Of a DNA stretch of 64,000 nt, positions 43,984 to 55,046 are shown piece after piece. Within the stretch, counting starts at the first letter, position 1. Each line of letters begins with the position of its first letter. The position numbers and the translations under genes are program-made. The notes beneath the pieces are model-generated. The model did not search any database, was not told where the DNA came from, and worked only from the letters and a program-made list of their open reading frames with translations. The DNA is taken from NCBI RefSeq assembly GCF_018343715.1, contig NZ_JAGYPL010000005.1, forward strand, positions 136,456-200,455, read 5' to 3'. Source of the stretch: Bacillus sp. FJAT-49711 (GTDB taxonomy: Bacteria > Bacillota > Bacilli > Bacillales > Bacillaceae_C).

Positions 43984-44580
43984 TTACATCATTCCTTTCA
44001 AATAGATGAAGCTGAAAATGAAAATCCAGACTACATCTAGGAAATGCCAATACAAGGAAAAGATAAATGATTTACCTGCGTTTTCTGCAGTTAAGCCTCT
44101 TTTTCTAATTTGGAGGATAATCATCGTTCCCCAAATTAATCCAAATGTCACATGAATTCCGTGTGTTCCTAAAGTTGTTAATAAAATAGCTGTAAATGCA
44201 CTTGTTTGAATACCCGCTCCGATGTGGACATAGTGAACAAACTCATAGATTTCAACACCTAAGAAAGATAACCCTAGGAGCAGTGTCACGGCAAAGAAGC
44301 CTATCATTGCCTTTTGTCTGCCTATACGCATCGCATGAACTGCAAGACCAATTGTAAAACTACTTGTTAAAAGTAAAAATGTTTCAATTAGCACAGGGGT
44401 GATTTCAAAAATCTCGGCACCTGATGGACCGCCTCCAACGCGGTTTTCTAATGTGAAATAGGATGTAAACAAGGTTGCGAAAAGCATAATTTCCGCACCA
44501 AGGAAAATCCAGAAACCAAAAATATTTAATTGGTTTTGGTGCGTGCTATATTCTAGAGGTTGCGAGTGATCTAGTTTCAT
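43984..44580 (-). CDS. qoxC: Cytochrome aa3 quinol oxidase subunit III
   Basis: 198 residues, five helices, COX3 family (NQLNIFGFWIFLGAEIMLFATLFTSYFTL; THGIHVTFGLIWG; YWHFLDVVWIFIF). Overlaps qoxB by four bases, which indicates translational coupling. Confidence 0.96.
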   Translation of the reverse strand: MKLDHSQPLEYSTHQNQLNIFGFWIFLGAEIMLFATLFTSYFTLENRVGGGPSGAEIFEITPVLIETFLLLTSSFTIGLAVHAMRIGRQKAMIGFFAVTLLLGLSFLGVEIYEFVHYVHIGAGIQTSAFTAILLTTLGTHGIHVTFGLIWGTMIILQIRKRGLTAENAGKSFIFSLYWHFLDVVWIFIFSFIYLKGMM

Positions 44581-46526
44581 AACTTTGCACCTCCCAATTT
44601 TTCTTCTGTTTCTTTTACCTTTTCAGCTGGAATATAATGTCCAGGATCTTTTTCAAATGAACGATATGCCATACATACAAAGATTGCAATTGTTGAAATA
44701 ATCAACAATGGCCAAATCGCAAATACGAATGAGAAGCCCCATACAAAGAATATGCTGCACATAATAAATGGAAGTCCACTATTGTTTGGCATGTGAATTT
44801 TTTCAATTTTACCTAGGAACAGTTTGTGCTTATTCTTTTTGTCATCCCAGAATGGTTCGGTTGAATTCACACTTGGTGTCAGCGCAAAGTTGTACTCAGG
44901 AACCGGTGTATGTGTTGCCCATTCTAGTGTACGTGCATCCCATGGGTCACTTCCGATATCTCTTGAAGCATAACGGATACTGTAGTATACGTTATATACG
45001 ATTAAAATAAAGCCAATCGCCATAATTCCGGCACCGACGAATGAAATCATGTTCAATGGACCGAAACCAGTGCTTTCTGAGTATGTGTACATACGACGAG
45101 CTTGACCATCTAATCCAGTGATATACATTGGGAAGAATGCTAAGACAAATCCGACTGCAAGTGACCAGAATGTCCATTTTCCGATTCGTTCATTTAACAT
45201 AAAGCCAAACATTTTTGGCCAGTAGTAAGTGAGACCAGCAAGCATCGCAAATACTACTCCAGGAATAATAGTATTATGGAAGTGTGCTACTAGGAACATC
45301 GTATTGTGATACTGATAATCTGCTGCTGACATTGCAAGCATTACCCCAGTTACCCCGCCAATTGTGAACAATGGAATAAATCCGATTGAATAAAGCATTG
45401 GAACGGTCATACGGATTTTACCTTTCCATAAAGTAAACAGCCAGTTAAAGATTTTCACACCCGTTGGTACAGCAATAGCCATTGTAGTGATTGAGAAAAA
45501 ACTGTTTGATGCAGCCCCTTGCCCCATTGTAAAGAAATGGTGCGCCCATACTAGACATGAAAGAACCGAGATAATAACGATTGATGCAACCATTGATTTA
45601 TAGCCATACAAGTTTCTTCCTGAGAAGGTTGAAATAATCTCACTGTAAAGACCAAACGCAGGCAGGATTAAAATATAAACCTCTGGATGTCCCCAAACCC
45701 AGAATAGATTTGCCCAAAGCATATCCATACCGCCATTTGTACTTGCAAAAAAGTGGGTTCCAAAAAGTCGATCCATTGTTCCCATTGCTAATGCAACGGT
45801 TAAGACGGGAAATACTGTAACAACGATTAAGTTTGCAACTAAAGTAGTCCAAGTGAACATCGGCATTTTCATTAGAGTCATACCAGGTGCTCTCATTTTT
45901 ATAATCGTTGTAATCATATTGATACCTGTCATTAACGTACCAAGACCCGAAATTTGCAAGGCTATCATGTAATAGTTCGTTCCAACTGATGTACTGAAAT
46001 CATTGCCTGCAAGCGGGAAGTACGAAGTCCATCCTGAATCAGGTGATCCACCAATAACGAAAGAGATATTAAATAACATTGCTCCCATAAAGAATAGCCA
46101 GAAGCTAATCGCATTTAGACGTGGAAATGCAACGTCACGTGCTCCAATTTGTAATGGAACAACATAGTTCATAAATGCGAAGATGAACGGCATCGCCATG
46201 AACATGATCATAACAACACCATGTGTTGTAAAAATTTCATTATAGTGCTGTGCGTCTAATAATTTTGCTTCTGGTGCAGCTAGCTGTGCACGCATCATTA
46301 TAGCGTCGACACCACCGCGGAATAACATAAGTAAAGCAGAAATTAAATACATGATACCAATTCGTTTGTGGTCAACAGTTGTTAACCATTCACGCCAAAG
46401 ATAACCCCATTTCTTAAAATAGGTTAACCCGGCGATAATTCCGATTAGGGTAAGTCCAATTGCCACCATCGATGCATAAATGGCTGGACTTGCATGTGGT
46501 ATGGCAAAACGATCAAAGAATTCCAT
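44577..46526 (-). CDS. qoxB: Cytochrome aa3 quinol oxidase subunit I
   Basis: 649-residue catalytic subunit of the menaquinol oxidase. It holds low-spin haem, haem-copper centre and proton channels. Ligand motifs are intact: TTHGVVMIMFMAMP (haem a His), WVWGHPEVYILILPAFG (CuB His and Tyr), HHFFTMG (CuB His pair), VAHFHNTIIPG (haem a3 and a His). Couples menaquinol oxidation to O2 reduction and proton pumping. Ribosome site AAAGGAG. Confidence 0.97.
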   Translation of the reverse strand: MEFFDRFAIPHASPAIYASMVAIGLTLIGIIAGLTYFKKWGYLWREWLTTVDHKRIGIMYLISALLMLFRGGVDAIMMRAQLAAPEAKLLDAQHYNEIFTTHGVVMIMFMAMPFIFAFMNYVVPLQIGARDVAFPRLNAISFWLFFMGAMLFNISFVIGGSPDSGWTSYFPLAGNDFSTSVGTNYYMIALQISGLGTLMTGINMITTIIKMRAPGMTLMKMPMFTWTTLVANLIVVTVFPVLTVALAMGTMDRLFGTHFFASTNGGMDMLWANLFWVWGHPEVYILILPAFGLYSEIISTFSGRNLYGYKSMVASIVIISVLSCLVWAHHFFTMGQGAASNSFFSITTMAIAVPTGVKIFNWLFTLWKGKIRMTVPMLYSIGFIPLFTIGGVTGVMLAMSAADYQYHNTMFLVAHFHNTIIPGVVFAMLAGLTYYWPKMFGFMLNERIGKWTFWSLAVGFVLAFFPMYITGLDGQARRMYTYSESTGFGPLNMISFVGAGIMAIGFILIVYNVYYSIRYASRDIGSDPWDARTLEWATHTPVPEYNFALTPSVNSTEPFWDDKKNKHKLFLGKIEKIHMPNNSGLPFIMCSIFFVWGFSFVFAIWPLLIISTIAIFVCMAYRSFEKDPGHYIPAEKVKETEEKLGGAKL

Positions 46527-46651
46527 CCGTTTGTTACTCCTTTCAAATGAGGATGATGTTCAAAAAGTCCGGTAAAAAGGATACATCGAATTTCTTCGTT
46601 TCAAAACTCACACATAAAGTTTGAATTCAGCGTTCGAGTTCTATTTAAGAA

Positions 46652-47599
46652 TTAATGACCTTCGTGTTCAGAATGACCTTCATGCTCTGAATGAACATCG
46701 TGTCCTGAATGAACATCGTGTCCTGAATGCTCATCATGCGCCAGGTCGTCCGTATCCGCATCTGAAGATCCGTGATTATGCTCTGGTGGAGGTGCGAACC
46801 CTAAGTGCGTTCCCGTAAAAGTCATTTGACCAAGATGTCCTGGCTCTAAAAGCTCGTCAAAGCTTTCTTCAGTAAGAGGTTTCGCTGTCTGCTTAACCTC
46901 ATCTACCCATTCATCAAAGTCTTTTTGAGAAACAGCTTTTACACTAAATGTATTTTCAGCAAATCCTTTACCACTGAAGTTTGCATTACGCCCCATAAAT
47001 TCTCCTTGTTCCTCAGCCGCAAGATGCAGGGTTGTAATCATATCTGCCATCGCATACTTTTGGCCACCAAGCTGTGGAATCCAAAAGCTCGTAATTGGTC
47101 CATATGAGTAAAGCTTGAACTCAAGTGGTCGATCAGTTGGAATGTATAAATAATTAATTGTTTCAATATTTTCTTCTGGGTAACTAAAATGCCATTTCCA
47201 ATCTGAGGAGGATGCATAGATAACCAATGGCTCTTGATCCTCATAGCCTTGTGGTGTTGACTCGACAATGTAGTTACTTTGAACAGATACAAATGAAAGA
47301 TACGCAACAATTATGATTGGAATCCCGATACATATAGCTTCAACCCATGGATGTCCTTCAATATGCGGGGGCTCATAATCCTCTGGCATTTTTGAAGCTC
47401 TGAATTTTACAAGCATATATACTAATAAGGCGAATACGATAATAATCACAAAAGACATGATTCCAATTGACAGCAGGATATCACGTGCTTGCCTCTCTGC
47501 TTGCGGTCCTTTTGGATCAAAAACAAGCAATGGTTCACATCCTGACAGCACAGTTGCAATGGTGAAAACCATCATTAAGAAAAACCATTTGATTTTCAT
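46652..47599 (-). CDS. qoxA: Cytochrome aa3 quinol oxidase subunit II, with His-rich tail
   Basis: About 315 residues. Lipoprotein signal (MMVFTIATVLSGC), two membrane helices, and a cupredoxin domain without CuA ligands, as expected for a quinol oxidase (SSDWKWHFSYPEENIETINYLYIPTDRP; FWIPQLGGQKYAM). The last 45 residues are a His/Glu/Asp-rich tail made of short repeats (HSGHDV, HSEHEG). ATG 47599 is chosen because GGAGT precedes it and the lipobox then lies at residue 21. First gene of the operon; Rex-like and Fnr-like boxes are upstream. Confidence 0.95.
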   Translation of the reverse strand: MKIKWFFLMMVFTIATVLSGCEPLLVFDPKGPQAERQARDILLSIGIMSFVIIIVFALLVYMLVKFRASKMPEDYEPPHIEGHPWVEAICIGIPIIIVAYLSFVSVQSNYIVESTPQGYEDQEPLVIYASSSDWKWHFSYPEENIETINYLYIPTDRPLEFKLYSYGPITSFWIPQLGGQKYAMADMITTLHLAAEEQGEFMGRNANFSGKGFAENTFSVKAVSQKDFDEWVDEVKQTAKPLTEESFDELLEPGHLGQMTFTGTHLGFAPPPEHNHGSSDADTDDLAHDEHSGHDVHSGHDVHSEHEGHSEHEGH

Positions 47600-47658
47600 A
47601 AATGTACTCCTTTCCGAATGGATGCTCTTTTTCCACAATTATTAAAGTTACACAGTAC

Positions 47659-47685
47659 TTGTGTATAACTTCACAAAGTTGTCAA
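47659..47685 (-). promoter_or_regulatory. Rex-type box overlapping a qox promoter
   Basis: TTGTGTATAACTTCACAA (47659-47676) differs from the Rex consensus TTGTGAA-W4-TTCACAA mainly at one arm base. A TTGACA (47680-47685, minus strand) lies just upstream, though the matching -10 is weak. The rex gene itself is at 56063. Confidence 0.6.
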
Positions 47686-47836
47686 AAATTTTTTTAGCTG
47701 CTTCATTTTTTCGCCATCTGAAAAAAAGACGCTAAAATGATCGCGTAAATTTATTTAACACTGTGTAAATGATAGTAACACCAACAAACGGAAAAAGTTG
47801 TTACAGAATGCGAAAGGAATAATTTGTAAAAAGGAA

Positions 47837-47883
47837 ATTATAGATGTATAAGGCCTAAAGACCTTAGTGTGATGCAGATCACA
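47837..47883 (-). promoter_or_regulatory. Fnr/Crp-type box upstream of qoxA
   Basis: TGTGATGCAGATCACA at 47868-47883 is a perfect TGTGA-N6-TCACA palindrome. On the minus strand TATAAT lies at 47842-47837, putting the box near -45 from a predicted start at about 47830. Confidence 0.65.
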
Positions 47884-48749
47884 GACAATTTTCCGTTTAT
47901 GAACTATTTGTTACAATCTCAAAAACAAAAAAATAGCAATGGAATTCATATTAATTGTCCATCCTATAAAACTCCCTTTAATTGAATGTTAAATCGCAAT
48001 TTAGGGGTGTACCATTTAATCCTTATTAAGAGCTAAATTCCTTTGATATAATAAAAAAAATGCTTTTACATTTATTGTAGCAACGTTTCCTTTCGCTTAG
48101 TTAGCTGCATAACTTCACAATCAAAATTAGTACCTTATATTTTTAAACTTTCGTTGGTTTGAAAAAAATGAAAAAGTCTTCCAACAGTTTTCTATCCTGA
48201 TGGAAAACTTTCAATATCTCTGTAATAACTTACTAATATGAGTAAATTATGAACTCTTAATTTTATAACCCTCCAATCCTATTATTACCCTGGATTTTCG
48301 GGAATACCATAACATATCGCCCATTCATAAGCGCTTTTGGTGATGGTAAATTATAGGGTTTTCCGCTTTTAGGTCAAATACAATCAAACAGTAATGAAAA
48401 ATGTTATGAGCAAAATTATGAGCATTATTTTTATCACTTTTGTTTGATATTTTTCAGCTACAATTAAAATAGTGACATCATCGGTGGGGAATTTTTCTTT
48501 TAAACGGCTATACTTGCATTCTCCATTCATACTCTACTTAGAGTTGCCGATACCTTTGCCTTCATCAGTAAAAGAACCGAAGAAGGCTAAAACACCTCAA
48601 TAAACTCAACCCCTTCAATGTATTGCCCATACGACGCCTTCTTATTAAGTAAAGCGCACGACTGTCGAAGTAATTAAATAATTTAGTTACTTTATATAGT
48701 ATCACTTTAACTATTGAAAGTTTTAAAACAGTTAAGTGAGTGTATCTTC
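47884..48749. other. Long gene-free region upstream of qox
   Basis: Roughly 870 bases, AT-rich. No ORF with ribosome site. On the minus strand 48587-48673 reads LLRQSCALLNKKASYGQYIEGVEFIEVF-stop, which looks like a lost protein's C terminus but is unidentified. No repeats or known RNA seen. Confidence 0.4.
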
Positions 48750-49340
48750 CTACTTTGATTTTGATTCAATTATACGTTTTTGAGTCTCTATATAGTCATA
48801 AACTTTAGTAATTTCCTCTTCATAATTTTTATCAATTTCAAAATACTTAAAACCAGCTTCAATACATCTGCTTCTATATTCATTATGTTCTTTGATATGT
48901 TCTTTGATATTTTCTGTAATATTATAATCTGACTCATCTAGTTCTCCGCGATCTTCAATTACATTTCTATGTTTTAAGATTTTTGATTCAAAGTTTGCTT
49001 TAATATATTGAGGTGAAAAAACTAAGAATACAGATATAATTTTTTCAGTGTATGATTTCTCAAACTCTTTTATATAGTGAGGTAATATATAGCACCCTTC
49101 AATAATTAGGTTTTGATTATTCTCAATGTTTGTTTTAATAATCTCCCTAATTATTGGCCATAATTTATCTCCTATTAATTCACTGCTATCCAGCGGGGTG
49201 AATCCACAATTCTTATCACTTCTGTATATCCCCATTTTCAGATGATCAATGGAAAGATAGGGCACTTTATATTTATCAAGTAAATTTTGAGCCATAAATG
49301 TTTTACCAGACTGACCGTTACCGCTTATTAAAATAATCAA
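48750..49340 (-). CDS. P-loop kinase-like protein (adenylate kinase/AAA_33 type)
   Basis: 196 residues. Walker A GNGQSGKT at the N terminus (7-14), a Walker B-like LIIEGCYILP, and an Arg-containing lid (KHRNVIEDRGEL), typical of small nucleoside/sugar kinase-like P-loop proteins. The substrate is unknown. Start is TTG with GAGGAGGG upstream. Codon use is more AT-rich than in the conserved genes, and it stands alone, suggesting an accessory gene. Confidence 0.75.
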   Translation of the reverse strand: MIILISGNGQSGKTFMAQNLLDKYKVPYLSIDHLKMGIYRSDKNCGFTPLDSSELIGDKLWPIIREIIKTNIENNQNLIIEGCYILPHYIKEFEKSYTEKIISVFLVFSPQYIKANFESKILKHRNVIEDRGELDESDYNITENIKEHIKEHNEYRSRCIEAGFKYFEIDKNYEEEITKVYDYIETQKRIIESKSK

Positions 49341-49536
49341 AGTATCCCTCCTCAGTTAATATTTACTATAACGTTCCCGTATTCGCTACTTGCTCGGCAT
49401 CCACTTTTATGGCAGTTGATGCAAATCTTCTTTTTCCAACCTAGCTTTTAGCTTAATAACCTTAATAAAAAAAGCGTTAATCCTTCTAGATTTACGCACC
49501 CATTAGTTAAATAAAATATAAATTTAGCCTTTGATA

Positions 49537-49803
49537 TTAAATAGACACAGAGTGAACACACACTTCTTTTCCCCATTTTTTTATAGCTTTTACCTCTTGC
49601 ATACCAATTCGTTCAACGAATTCCTCTTTAGCTCTTCTTCTCAATGTTTCCCTATTCCCATGCCAAATACGGTTTCCACTCAGTGAAGTTATTTTTTCAA
49701 CCGGTATTAAGATTATTATTCGAAATATATTCTGAAGAATTTCCGTTTCATCCAAATTGAAAATACAATGATTGTCATTCAGCCTATTCGGATTTATCCC
49801 CAA
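49537..49803 (-). CDS. Unrecognised small protein, possibly truncated
   Basis: 88 codons: an Ile-rich middle (EILQNIFRIIILIPVEKITSLSGNRIWHGN) and a basic helix (ETLRRRAKEEFVERIGMQEVKAIKKWGKEV). It reads like protein rather than shadow, but the TTG start has no ribosome site and homology seems to begin abruptly. It may be the C-terminal part of a lost gene. No function assigned. Confidence 0.4.
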   Translation of the reverse strand: MGINPNRLNDNHCIFNLDETEILQNIFRIIILIPVEKITSLSGNRIWHGNRETLRRRAKEEFVERIGMQEVKAIKKWGKEVCVHSVSI

Positions 49804-50029
49804 CGATAGACCATATTATCCCAGTTGCAATTATTTAACCCTTTTTGAGTTATAATTCTTGAGCAAATCTTTTTAATGCATCCAGATATATTTCACCTAG
49901 TCTCATTAATGTGACATCGCTTGCTTAATTTGGTGAACATAAGTTAAATACAGCCGAATAAGGAAAAAGTTCCCGTAAGCCTTCCCCTCTTTTACTCTTG
50001 CCCATTCTAATAAAATTAGTAAATAAAAA
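49804..50029. other. Gene-free region
   Basis: AT-rich spacer between the unrecognised ORF and the SGNH hydrolase terminator; nothing else seen. Confidence 0.35.
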
Positions 50030-50072
50030 GACTAAGCTTCTGTAGCCACATTTTTGGTTACTGAGCTTAGCC
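50030..50072 (-). terminator. Terminator of the SGNH hydrolase gene
   Basis: GACTAAGCTTCTGTAGCC pairs with GGTTACTGAGCTTAG (few mismatches); on the minus strand TTTTTATTT follows. Confidence 0.8.
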
Positions 50073-50129
50073 TATGAACAAACTGCATTCGCAGTAAAGT
50101 GTTTTTCTTGTAAACAAATTTTGTTGATC

Positions 50130-51122
50130 CTAATTATTTGCAATCGATATTTCTGTGTCGATCTCGATTTCATCTATTTCTTCAAGGATACGCTGGGCCA
50201 TTCGTTTGTAACCGGTTGTGTTAGGATGAAAGTGATCATTAGCTAGTAGTTCGGTATCGGAAGAAACAAAAAGGTCTGCTGTTGGAATATAGCTGACATG
50301 TTCAAATTCTTCTGTAACTGCCTTTCCAGCCTCGTTCCAATTTGTCATAATCATTCCTAACTCCCCGATGTTACCAAAATATTGTTCAAATGGGTTATAA
50401 AACCCAATTAAATAAATATGGACATCCGGGTTTAGTTCCTTCGTTTTATGAAAAATAGCTCTCAATCTCTCTTTAAACTCTTCTCTTTCCCTATCGAAAG
50501 GTTCCGTTGTAAGGTTCAAAAAGTTGTCCTTTACTACCTTCATGACATCGTTGCCGCCAATAGTAATTAACATAATGTCCGCCTTCTTAATAGAAGAGGC
50601 AACGTCATCTTTGTCCAGCCGTTTAAGTAACTGATCTGTACGATTTCCTTTTTTACCATAGTTTTCAATACTTATATTTAATTGATTATCTTCAAAAGTA
50701 TGATTGAGAATACCGACATACCCGCTGCTTTCGGTTTGATCCCCTATCCCTTCCGTTAATGAATCACCGATGGAGACAATCCTGAGATCCTTTTTAAACA
50801 AACTTATGGTTCCTTTAATAGCTTCCCTTACCTTTTCTGTTAATTTTTCCGTAATGGTTTGACTATTACTTTCCCCATCTGCTGATTGCTGTATCTCTTC
50901 TTCTGTTGTAGGAACGATCTCAGCCACTCGTTCAGTACTAGTTTCATTAGGTAATTCTTTCCCTATAGCTTCCTTATTTTCCTCGGTCTGATCCTTAAAA
51001 TCCTGCCGTTTTTCCGTCTCACTCACTTGCCTCGTTTGAGTGAAATGTGAATAATACAAAAAAGGAAGGAGGCTCACAATAAGCATACAAGCAAGTATCA
51101 TGACCTTTTTTTGTCGCTTCAT
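50130..51122 (-). CDS. SGNH/GDSL-family esterase, membrane-anchored (YpmR-like)
   Basis: About 330 residues. An N-terminal signal/anchor helix (KVMILACMLIVSLLPFLYY) is followed by a Glu/Thr-rich spacer, then an SGNH hydrolase domain: block I VSIGDSLTEGIG (nucleophile Ser), block III ITIGGNDV (oxyanion Asn), block V NDHFHPN (Asp/His). Probably acts outside the membrane on lipid or acyl-modified wall polymers. ATG 51122 has AGGTGG seven bases upstream. Monocistronic. Confidence 0.88.
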   Translation of the reverse strand: MKRQKKVMILACMLIVSLLPFLYYSHFTQTRQVSETEKRQDFKDQTEENKEAIGKELPNETSTERVAEIVPTTEEEIQQSADGESNSQTITEKLTEKVREAIKGTISLFKKDLRIVSIGDSLTEGIGDQTESSGYVGILNHTFEDNQLNISIENYGKKGNRTDQLLKRLDKDDVASSIKKADIMLITIGGNDVMKVVKDNFLNLTTEPFDREREEFKERLRAIFHKTKELNPDVHIYLIGFYNPFEQYFGNIGELGMIMTNWNEAGKAVTEEFEHVSYIPTADLFVSSDTELLANDHFHPNTTGYKRMAQRILEEIDEIEIDTEISIANN

Positions 51123-51305
51123 GTTGATACCACCTATCATTAAACGAAATTAATATTCTAAGAAAAAAATTCAACTATAGTTCCTTCATTTTAACATGGA
51201 TAGCCTTATAGCAAAAGGTATCTAACTTTCACAATCCTGTAAGGCAAAGCCTGGTTGAAAAGGGGTAATTTACGATTTCTACAATAATTCAATATAAGAA
51301 CAACT

Positions 51306-51780
51306 GTGTTGAATATAATATGGCGGCAGAAGTTTTCGTCAACTTGTATTGGCAAAAGCCCTCAGAAAAATTACGTCATTATCACGGTCTTGGCTTATGC
51401 TAGATTGCAAATCAGTGAATTTCAATGTGCTTGGAGTTTTGACTTATTAGGAGAAAAAGCAAAACAGTACCTTTTTATGAAAATGGAATCAAGTTGGGGG
51501 TACCTTCGTTTATAATATGATATTTCTTAGTCCGTTGTACGCCATAACAATGATAATGGTACATCCATAAAAAGCATGCTACCCCACACATATTTAGACA
51601 TACACATATCAGTATGGTGACAAAAGCGGAGTAGATCTCCCTACAATAATGCAACGAGTGGGGCATGAAGATATAGAGACTACAGTCGGTATTTATACAC
51701 ATTTTACCACAATGAAAAAAGATGCCTCCGATAAAGTCGAAGGACTTTATGGAGACATCTTACGAAAAGCAATCCTATAA
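51306..51780 (+). pseudogene. Decayed tyrosine recombinase (phage/ICE integrase), catalytic domain
   Basis: Pieces in different frames reproduce an integrase. 51306-51515 has YVIITVLAYARLQISEFQCAW, where GLR-IGE is expected; the catalytic Arg is Gln. Around 51572-51630 is HATPHIFRHTHISMVTKA with the R-H-x-H box. After a one-base shift near 51630 comes GVDLPTIMQRVGHEDIETTVGIYTHFTTMKKDASDKVEGLYGDIL with the GHED His and the Tyr nucleophile (IYTH). No partner phage or ICE genes remain; groEL begins 90 bases further. Confidence 0.85.
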
Positions 51781-51872
51781 AAATGCATATCAAAATATAA
51801 TGTGATATTTTTGCGGATATATCACTTTTTAGTGATAAAAACCGCCTTACACCAACGTTTCGGTGCAGAAAG

Positions 51873-53516
<1,644 letters not shown>

Positions 53517-53551
53517 TCATACGTTTTTATAATTAAAATTAAGAATCAGAC

Positions 53552-53839
53552 TTACTTTCCAACAATAGCTAAAATGTCTGATTCACGTAGAATCAAATAT
53601 TCAGTCCCTTGGTATTTCACTTCTGTGCCAGCGTATTTTGAGAAGATGATTGTATCTCCTTCAGATACATCTAGAGCCACACGTTCACCGTTGTCTAGAA
53701 CACGGCCTGTCCCTACAGCAACTACTTTGCCTTCCTGCGGTTTTTCCTTTGCTGTATCCGGGAGTACAATACCACTAGCTGTTTTTTCTTCCGATTCTAC
53801 TAGCTCAATAATGACGCGATCACCCAATGGTTTTAACAA
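53552..53839 (-). CDS. groES: Co-chaperonin GroES
   Basis: 95 residues, complete ([42 protein letters not shown]...). The mobile loop [10 protein letters not shown] is present. The start is TTG with AAGGAGGTTG before it; the longer frame upstream runs into the leader and the CIRCE region and is not used. First gene of the operon. Confidence 0.98.
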   Translation of the reverse strand: MLKPLGDRVIIELVESEEKTASGIVLPDTAKEKPQEGKVVAVGTGRVLDNGERVALDVSEGDTIIFSKYAGTEVKYQGTEYLILRESDILAIVGK

Positions 53840-53879
53840 GTGAAACAACCTCCTTAAATGAATATGTATTTTAATTTTA

Positions 53880-53945
53880 TTAGCACTCTTACTCAACGAG
53901 TGCTAACACAGTTATTATAATAATAAATTCATTATTGATTTGCAA
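53880..53945 (-). promoter_or_regulatory. CIRCE operator and groESL promoter
   Basis: TTAGCACTC-N9-GAGTGCTAA at 53880-53906 is a perfect CIRCE, the HrcA repressor site. Upstream on the minus strand TTGCAA (53940-53945), 17 bases, TATTAT (53917-53922) form the SigA promoter, with CIRCE at the start of the transcript. Confidence 0.97.
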
Positions 53946-54085
53946 GCCCTAAGCTCTATTTATCAATAAAACTTTTTCAGCAAAGCTCTACATTATTTTT
54001 AAAAGCTTTCACATTTGAAGCCATCCAAGTTTATTAGTAAAATGAAGGTTGTGTCGTTTTAAATTGATGAAGGGAAATTTAATTG

Positions 54086-54820
54086 ATGAAAAAAAAATAT
54101 CTATATATATTGATTACTTACATTGCCATGCAGCTTTCCGTATTTATCGGTATGCCTTTAATAGGTTTTGCCGGGATTTTCTTGTTCCATATAGAACCTG
54201 CAAAAATGGAAATATTGGCAACAGGCATTTGGGTTGTTTTTAGCTTTTTTGTTGGATTAATCATTGTCCTTCTTCTTTTAAGAAAGGTGAAACCATATAC
54301 GAAAGTAGAACAAGGAGAGCCAATGCCGATAAATCAAGCGATCATGTGGGCTATTGGAGGAATTTTTATTGCTTTTATCGCTCAATTAATCGGTGTCTAT
54401 ATTGAAACCGCCCTTGGAATCAAGCCTGGCTCCGAAAATACCGAACAAATTATGAACTTAATTAAGTTATTTCCGCTAGTTGTATTATCAAGTTCTATTT
54501 TTGGTCCTATTTTAGAAGAAATCGTCTTTCGAAAAGTTATTTTTGGAATGTTATATAATCGTTTTCCTTTTTGGGTCGCAGCCTTGTTAAGTTCGCTCGT
54601 ATTCTCACTTGCCCATTTTGATCCAATGCATATCATTTTATACGCAACGATGGGTTTTACCTTTGCCTTTTTGTATGTGAAAACAAAGAGGATTATCGTT
54701 CCGATTATTTCTCATATGATGATGAATACAATTGTAACGGTCGCACAATTTAAATATATGAATAATCAAGCTGGGCTTTTTGAGTGGGTTCACGGTTGGA
54801 TTGGAGGGTTTTTCAGATGA
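54086..54820 (+). CDS. ydiL: CPBP intramembrane metalloprotease-like protein YdiL
   Basis: About 244 residues, six to seven helices, CPBP/Abi family. The conserved motifs EEIVFRK (Glu-Glu-x-x-x-Arg), LAHFD and ISHMMMN are present. Members include eukaryotic CAAX prenyl proteases and bacterial proteins tied to bacteriocin self-immunity; the function in Bacillus is unknown. Beside groES as in B. subtilis ydiL. Overlaps ydiK by four bases. Confidence 0.92.
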   Translation: MKKKYLYILITYIAMQLSVFIGMPLIGFAGIFLFHIEPAKMEILATGIWVVFSFFVGLIIVLLLLRKVKPYTKVEQGEPMPINQAIMWAIGGIFIAFIAQLIGVYIETALGIKPGSENTEQIMNLIKLFPLVVLSSSIFGPILEEIVFRKVIFGMLYNRFPFWVAALLSSLVFSLAHFDPMHIILYATMGFTFAFLYVKTKRIIVPIISHMMMNTIVTVAQFKYMNNQAGLFEWVHGWIGGFFR

Positions 54821-55017
54821 GATCTCCGTTTTTTTCAGGAGTGATATATTTATTTCTTGGAGGTATTTTCACATTTTTTGCTTTCCAGCAAGTAATTATG
54901 AATGATTGGAATTTCTTCGTTTATGTATTGCTCATTTTAGCTACATTTGATTTTGGCGCGGGATTTAGATTGATTGCACTGCATTTTAAAATTAAAAAGA
55001 AAAAAAGTAAACAGTAA
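54817..55017 (+). CDS. ydiK: Small membrane protein YdiK (DUF4305)
   Basis: 66 residues with two membrane helices and a basic tail (KIKKKKSKQ). Start ATG overlaps the ydiL stop (ATGA) and has GGAGGG upstream inside ydiL. The position between ydiL and tatC is that of B. subtilis ydiK. Function unknown. Confidence 0.88.
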   Translation: MRSPFFSGVIYLFLGGIFTFFAFQQVIMNDWNFFVYVLLILATFDFGAGFRLIALHFKIKKKKSKQ

Positions 55018-55046
55018 AAAGAGGATGCCTTAGGCTTCCTCTTTTT
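55016..55046. terminator. Bidirectional terminator between ydiK and tatC
   Basis: AAAAAGAGGATGCC / GGCTTCCTCTTTTT with a 3-base loop; the tatC stop codon lies inside. Confidence 0.9.
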
